Part shown: positions 6,516-8,624 of the stretch, piece after piece | How positions within the stretch are numbered: the first letter of the stretch is position 1 | Layout of the letters: each line of letters starts with the position of its first letter | Origin: Planctomycetota bacterium | Lineage (GTDB): Bacteria > Planctomycetota > GCA-002687715 > DRQF01 | Reading direction: 5' to 3' | NCBI GenBank assembly: GCA_015485455.1 | Contig: WFTN01000614.1 | Coordinates: forward strand, 1-8,624 | Length of the DNA: 8,624 nucleotides | The notes under the pieces: model-generated | What the model was told of the DNA's origin: nothing | Databases searched by the model: none | What the model saw: only the letters and a program-made list of their open reading frames with translations | Translations under genes and position numbers: made by a program

Positions 6516-8624
6516 CTACTGGGTGATAATCATGGGAACTGCATCACTAATCGCTTCGAATCCACTTCCGTCTGCGGTGAGAATGACCACCGCATGATGA
6601 AGCGTGACCTGTCCCGCAACATAGAGAGCGCCGGCTGGCAAGGTCCCGGTAGCCAAAGCTCTTCCTGCCCCATCCAAATAGGCAAATGACGGCAAAATCC
6701 AATCATTGGGCGTGTTGATCATGTAGTCCAAATAGAAGTCCGGATTGAGGGGCAAGAGCTGGGAATTCCCGATCAAGACTCCTGGGACGGAACCACTTAC
6801 GGAACCAACAATGGCATAAACGCGCCCAGCCCAAGTGGGGTCGCCATTCACATACTGGTGAAAAACCCCTCCTGCCATGGCAGAAATCGTTGTTACGTCT
6901 TGGGTCAAGAGAGGAAGTGCTCCTTGCCACTTGAGAGCTTCAAAGCGCGCTGTAGTGCTGTTAAATCCGAAACCAACGATCGTCACAGTGCCGTCAGCAG
7001 CCACGTCAACGCCTTTAGCGATCGAAACGGTGAATTCTGGCGGCAGGAATTGATGAAGATCAAATGCAGAATCCCGTGTTCCGCTCCAAATGGTGGCCGC
7101 CCCATCGAGCACGCCGACCTGAAGCCCTCCTTCCGTATCATTCACTGTGACACTACCCCCAAGAGCGGGAACAAGGGAGACAAAACTGCCAGCACTGTCG
7201 CTCCAATAGCCACCTTGCACCACGCCATTGAAAGTCGCGGTTCCCACTTGCTGGCCGTCACCGGCACCAACAATGGAACTCTTGCTGGCGAGGGGCGGAT
7301 TCATGTCAACAAAGTTCTTGGTAGCTCCCATCCACTTTCCGGCATGCAGAGAATTGAAGCTCGTGCCAGACGTGCCATATTCCCAACCATTTTCGATCGC
7401 TTGAACGGATGTACTTGTGTGGCCAACTGGGTCAATACGGAATGGTCCGTTGTTGGAAATGGTCCAGTAGAAAGCTCCAGATTGGGAGGGGTAGTCGTCG
7501 GAGGAAACGCAATTGCCGACGTGGTGTTGACCGTCGGAGGCAAAAACGGTTCCGATTTCCCAGCCAGAGAGTTGAACATCTATGTGGGACGTGCCGTTGT
7601 TTTCCCAAACGCTGGCGTGACGGTAGTATCCTGTGCCTTGGGGGACGGTGTACGGCCACCACCACCAACCAGACAAAACACCGTTCTTCACATCCACAAT
7701 CTCACCACCCACAGAATTCGCTGGGGTGATGTTCACCCCAGCACCACCGATCGCGTCCCATTTGAATGGACGGCTCAGTTGTCCGTAGGTTGGATGCGTG
7801 TACTTCGCGGACCCGCCTATAATCCCACCGTCCACGGAATTCGCAGAGGAAGACAGGTGGCCTGCAGGATGCAAATTGGTCGCTACAAAGGTGGCGGGGA
7901 TTTGTGTTGGTAAATTCAAGGTAGCAGTTTCGGGAAGACTCTGGGTGGACCCGCAGGCGTTGCTGATAACGCAGTGGTAAGTACCCAAATCGAGTAACCC
8001 GGGAGACTGAACACCCACTCCAGCGGTAGTCGCACCAACAATGACACTACCCGTCCCGGTGGGACCATCCACCAAAGCGTTGCCGTCGCGATACCATTGA
8101 TAGGTGAACGGAGCGGTACCATCGACGGCAACATCAAAACCAATACTGGCTCCCAAGAATCCCTGGGCATGGGTGGGTTGTTTCGTGATCGTTGGACAAG
8201 TAGGAGTGAAGAGGCTCTCCACTGTATTTGTGGTTGAGCCTCCCATGACGAAGATTTCGCCGCTGTCCCGAAGAACGGAAGCGAAGTGATCACGGGCAAC
8301 GGCAAGAGTAGGACCAGTTGACCAAGTCAAAGAACTGGGATCTAAGATGAAAGTTGTGTTGGTCGGTGCCCCGTCCGAGCCACCGATGACATAGATACGG
8401 CCATCAGCACCCAAAACCGCCCCCGCCCCATTACGCGGAAAAGGCATGTCAGGGACGATCGTATCTGACCAAGTGTTCGTCGCGATGTCATAACGTGACA
8501 CATTGGCCGTTCTTAGACCGGCGCTGTCATAGCCGCCAAAAACGAAGATATAACCGACCCCATCATAAGCCGCACAAGCATCAGCCACAGGTACAGGCAA
8601 GGGAGCCAGAACAGACCAGACATC
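6516..8624 (-). CDS. Kelch / Ig-like / HAF-repeat propeller protein, N-terminus beyond window
   Basis: The frame is open through the right edge; the first possible start in view (TTG at 8600) lies inside a kelch unit, so the true start is outside. The visible 702 residues, counted from 8624, contain four regions. Residues 1-140 are at least three kelch units with GG doublets at 30-31, 81-82 and 128-129. Residues about 143-238 are an Ig-like domain ('TITKQP', 'FTYQWYRDG', 'GTYHCVISNACGS') that lacks the first core Cys. Residues about 255-570 are seven HAF-like units, each ending in a Trp strand (Trp289, 340, 387, 431, 474, 513, 566). Residues about 583-702 are a C-terminal domain without transmembrane segment, LPxTG or PEP-CTERM motif; its 'SFAYLDGAGRALAT' and '..AISDAVPMIIT' resemble tails of secreted planctomycete proteins (recollection). 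An extracellular or surface location is inferred from the domain types, as the signal peptide is out of view. Four consecutive Trp occur at 320-323. Substrate or partner unknown. Confidence 0.87.
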   Translation of the reverse strand, partial: DVWSVLAPLPVPVADACAAYDGVGYIFVFGGYDSAGLRTANVSRYDIATNTWSDTIVPDMPFPRNGAGAVLGADGRIYVIGGSDGAPTNTTFILDPSSLTWSTGPTLAVARDHFASVLRDSGEIFVMGGSTTNTVESLFTPTCPTITKQPTHAQGFLGASIGFDVAVDGTAPFTYQWYRDGNALVDGPTGTGSVIVGATTAGVGVQSPGLLDLGTYHCVISNACGSTQSLPETATLNLPTQIPATFVATNLHPAGHLSSSANSVDGGIIGGSAKYTHPTYGQLSRPFKWDAIGGAGVNITPANSVGGEIVDVKNGVLSGWWWWPYTVPQGTGYYRHASVWENNGTSHIDVQLSGWEIGTVFASDGQHHVGNCVSSDDYPSQSGAFYWTISNNGPFRIDPVGHTSTSVQAIENGWEYGTSGTSFNSLHAGKWMGATKNFVDMNPPLASKSSIVGAGDGQQVGTATFNGVVQGGYWSDSAGSFVSLVPALGGSVTVNDTEGGLQVGVLDGAATIWSGTRDSAFDLHQFLPPEFTVSIAKGVDVAADGTVTIVGFGFNSTTARFEALKWQGALPLLTQDVTTISAMAGGVFHQYVNGDPTWAGRVYAIVGSVSGSVPGVLIGNSQLLPLNPDFYLDYMINTPNDWILPSFAYLDGAGRALATGTLPAGALYVAGQVTLHHAVVILTADGSGFEAISDAVPMIITQ

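Noticed and set aside
6858..7913. A 351-codon rightward open frame opposite the propeller gene
   Set aside because: It is antisense to a gene with clear kelch, Ig and HAF domains, its translation has no recognisable domain, and it has no ribosome site or plausible neighbours. It is a shadow of the codon bias of the real gene.
1..8624. CRISPR array, insertion sequence, phage or defence-system signatures
   Set aside because: No regularly spaced repeats, transposase, integrase, nuclease, toxin-antitoxin or att-like pairs were seen; the genes are core or lineage-specific chromosomal genes.

Overview
The window is about 8.6 kb of bacterial chromosome with five protein genes, two of them cut by the window edges. 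The style of the proteins points to a planctomycete-like bacterium, probably one of the deep-branching lineages known mostly from metagenomes. The evidence is threefold: a secreted protein that joins kelch repeats, an Ig-like domain with a 'CVISNACGS' ending and HAF-type repeats; a HEAT-repeat lipoprotein ending in a TGQ...W..WW motif; and a small cytoplasmic protein with a CCITG/FAYWRAKV core that I remember from planctomycete genomes. This placement rests on recollection of protein families, not on a search.

Layout. Positions 1-600 (+) hold the 3' part of a uracil phosphoribosyltransferase gene (upp), whose start lies before the window. A hairpin follows, then about 330 bases without a gene between convergent genes, containing two CACGTG palindromic elements. 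Positions 963-2602 (-) hold a two-gene operon: a HEAT-repeat lipoprotein followed, with a 28-base overlap, by the small acidic-tailed protein. Positions 2603-2972 form a divergent intergenic region with a strong rightward terminator hairpin. Its T-run abuts a good sigma-70-like promoter for the next gene. Positions 2973-6431 (+) hold a complete dnaE, the replicative DNA polymerase III alpha subunit. A long symmetric hairpin separates it from the last gene, 6516-8624 (-), the C-terminal 702 codons of a large, presumably exported, beta-propeller protein.

The genes do not form one pathway. Replication (dnaE) and pyrimidine salvage (upp) are core functions; the lipoprotein operon and the propeller protein are lineage-specific envelope or extracellular functions of unknown role. 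I see no CRISPR array, tRNA, rRNA, insertion sequence, integrase, toxin-antitoxin pair or defence system. The points most worth a second look are the complete set of nine metal ligands in the PHP domain of DnaE, the terminator placed where no upstream rightward gene is visible, the seven-unit HAF propeller, and the twin CACGTG elements.
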